The position numbers were made by a program, and so were the translations under genes. Below are positions 63,439-64,000 of a stretch of 64,000 nucleotides of DNA, piece by piece. The notes under the pieces are model-generated. The model was not told where the DNA came from and did not search any database. It saw nothing but the letters and a program-made list of their open reading frames with translations. The stretch is from Adonisia turfae CCMR0081 (lineage in GTDB: Bacteria; Cyanobacteriota; Cyanobacteriia; Phormidesmidales; Phormidesmidaceae): the NCBI RefSeq assembly GCF_011009555.1, contig NZ_QXHD01000004.1:846737-910736 (forward strand), read 5' to 3'. The number at the start of each line of letters is the position of its first letter. Within the stretch, counting starts at the first letter, position 1.

Positions 63439-63477
63439 CCGAGAATTAGAAAGACTCATCACCTGTCTAATTCTCGG
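63439..63477. other. 12-bp perfect inverted repeat between the NUDIX gene and ycf23
   Basis: CCGAGAATTAGA and TCTAATTCTCGG with a 15-base loop. It lies after the ycf23 stop and before the NUDIX start on the minus strand. No T-run, so its role as terminator is unsure. Confidence 0.6.
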
Positions 63478-63493
63478 ACTTGCACATCAGAAT

Positions 63494-64000
63494 TTATACC
63501 TTTTCGATGGCACGGGTCACTGTCTGTAGAGATTCCCTCAGGCTACGAACAGCAGCAATCATAGCAATCTCATTATTCAACTTATTAACTGCTGAGCCGA
63601 CACCGACACCGGCTGCACCGGCTGCAATAGCCATGGGAGCTGTGACATCTGAAATACCTGATGCGCATAGCACAGGAATACATACAGCGCGTGAAATAGC
63701 ATGGGCTGCCGCTAGGGTTGGCGTCGCTTTCTCGATTAAGCCAATACATCCAGAATGTCTGGGTTGGCTACTGGTGCCCCCTTCAGTTTGAATAATGTCT
63801 GCTCCCTGAGCCACAAGATTTTCGGCCAGCTGTACTTGCTCATCCAGGGGCAGTGTATGAGGGACTGTGACTGACAACGTGATATGGGGCAAAAGCTCAC
63901 GAGTTTGTTGAGTGAGTCTTAAGACGTCATTGGCGCTGAAAGTTAGCCCTTGAGCATAGAAAGCATCAAAATTACCAATTTCAATAAGTGTGGCACCGGC
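63494..64000 (-). CDS. ycf23: Ycf23/DUF561 protein (5' end beyond window)
   Basis: The minus frame is open to the window edge, with 168 codons visible: AGATLIEIGNFDAFYAQG, ITLSVTVPHTLPLDEQV, ADIIQTEGGTSSQPRHSG, IPVLCASGISDVTAPMAIAA, GVGVGSAVNKL. This is the TIM-barrel-like Ycf23 family found in cyanobacteria and plastids, of unknown function. The N-terminus is missing. Confidence 0.92.
   Translation of the reverse strand, partial: AGATLIEIGNFDAFYAQGLTFSANDVLRLTQQTRELLPHITLSVTVPHTLPLDEQVQLAENLVAQGADIIQTEGGTSSQPRHSGCIGLIEKATPTLAAAHAISRAVCIPVLCASGISDVTAPMAIAAGAAGVGVGSAVNKLNNEIAMIAAVRSLRESLQTVTRAIEKV

Noticed and set aside
1-64000. tRNA or rRNA genes
   Set aside because: No cloverleaf with GGTTCGA-type T-arm or rRNA-like sequence was recognised in the spacers by eye; a tRNAscan run would settle it.

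Overview
The window is cyanobacterial chromosome. It carries the photosynthetic petC-petA pair (Rieske protein and cytochrome f), the pilB-pilT-pilC pilus operon, a variant of the photosystem II assembly (Pap) operon, DUF1517, DUF3067 and Ycf23/DUF561 genes, and more than twenty copies of the HIP1 octamer GCGATCGC or close variants, often as GCGATCGCA. No rRNA, tRNA, CRISPR array, transposase or integrase was recognised. The genus cannot be named safely; the large STAND/WD40 protein, the Uma2 gene and the many small dispersed repeats fit a filamentous or Leptolyngbya-like genome.

Layout. 1-2.7 kb: left-truncated fusion of a PlsY-like acyltransferase domain to a PEP-synthase-like module. 2.9-9.2 kb: a two-gene signalling or conflict unit, an AAA-type ATPase followed by a STAND NTPase with fourteen WD40 repeats. 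9.4-18.2 kb: mixed genes (48-aa membrane protein, lipoprotein, ABM protein, photorespiratory aminotransferase, NlpC/P60 peptidase, flippase-like membrane protein, M28 peptidase, VanZ protein) ending in a tight pair of paralogous coiled-coil genes. 18.4-28.7 kb: the accessory zone. It holds a wrecked type I restriction-modification locus (hsdR fragment joined to hsdM fragment, accessory nuclease-fold ORF, hsdS with a stop and a frameshift), an XRE regulator facing two identical palindromes, duplicated debris of a small gene, DUF4926, several uncharacterised proteins, Uma2 and a DUF6398/pRiA4b-ORF3 protein.

28.8-36.4 kb: a secreted alpha/beta hydrolase, a rhodanese, then phycobilisome-like and V4R genes ending in a Ser/Thr kinase. 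This is a shortened version of the Synechocystis slr0144-slr0152 operon, without the ferredoxin and TPR genes. 36.4-44.3 kb: DUF1565-SPOR protein, thiE-thiS, DUF1517, YdcF-like protein and an ABC exporter. 44.4-49.1 kb: pilB-pilT-pilC on the minus strand, diverging from 49.5-55.3 kb grpE-dnaK-dnaJ-tusA-rsgA. 55.4-57.6 kb: cysS-trmH. 57.7-59.3 kb: petC-petA with a strong terminator. 59.7-64 kb: DUF3067, prs with terminator, an ankyrin protein, a NUDIX hydrolase and a right-truncated ycf23.

Housekeeping blocks are intact and compact. The novelty is concentrated in the STAND pair, the coiled-coil pair, the decayed restriction island with its twin operators and unknown proteins, and the shortened Pap operon.
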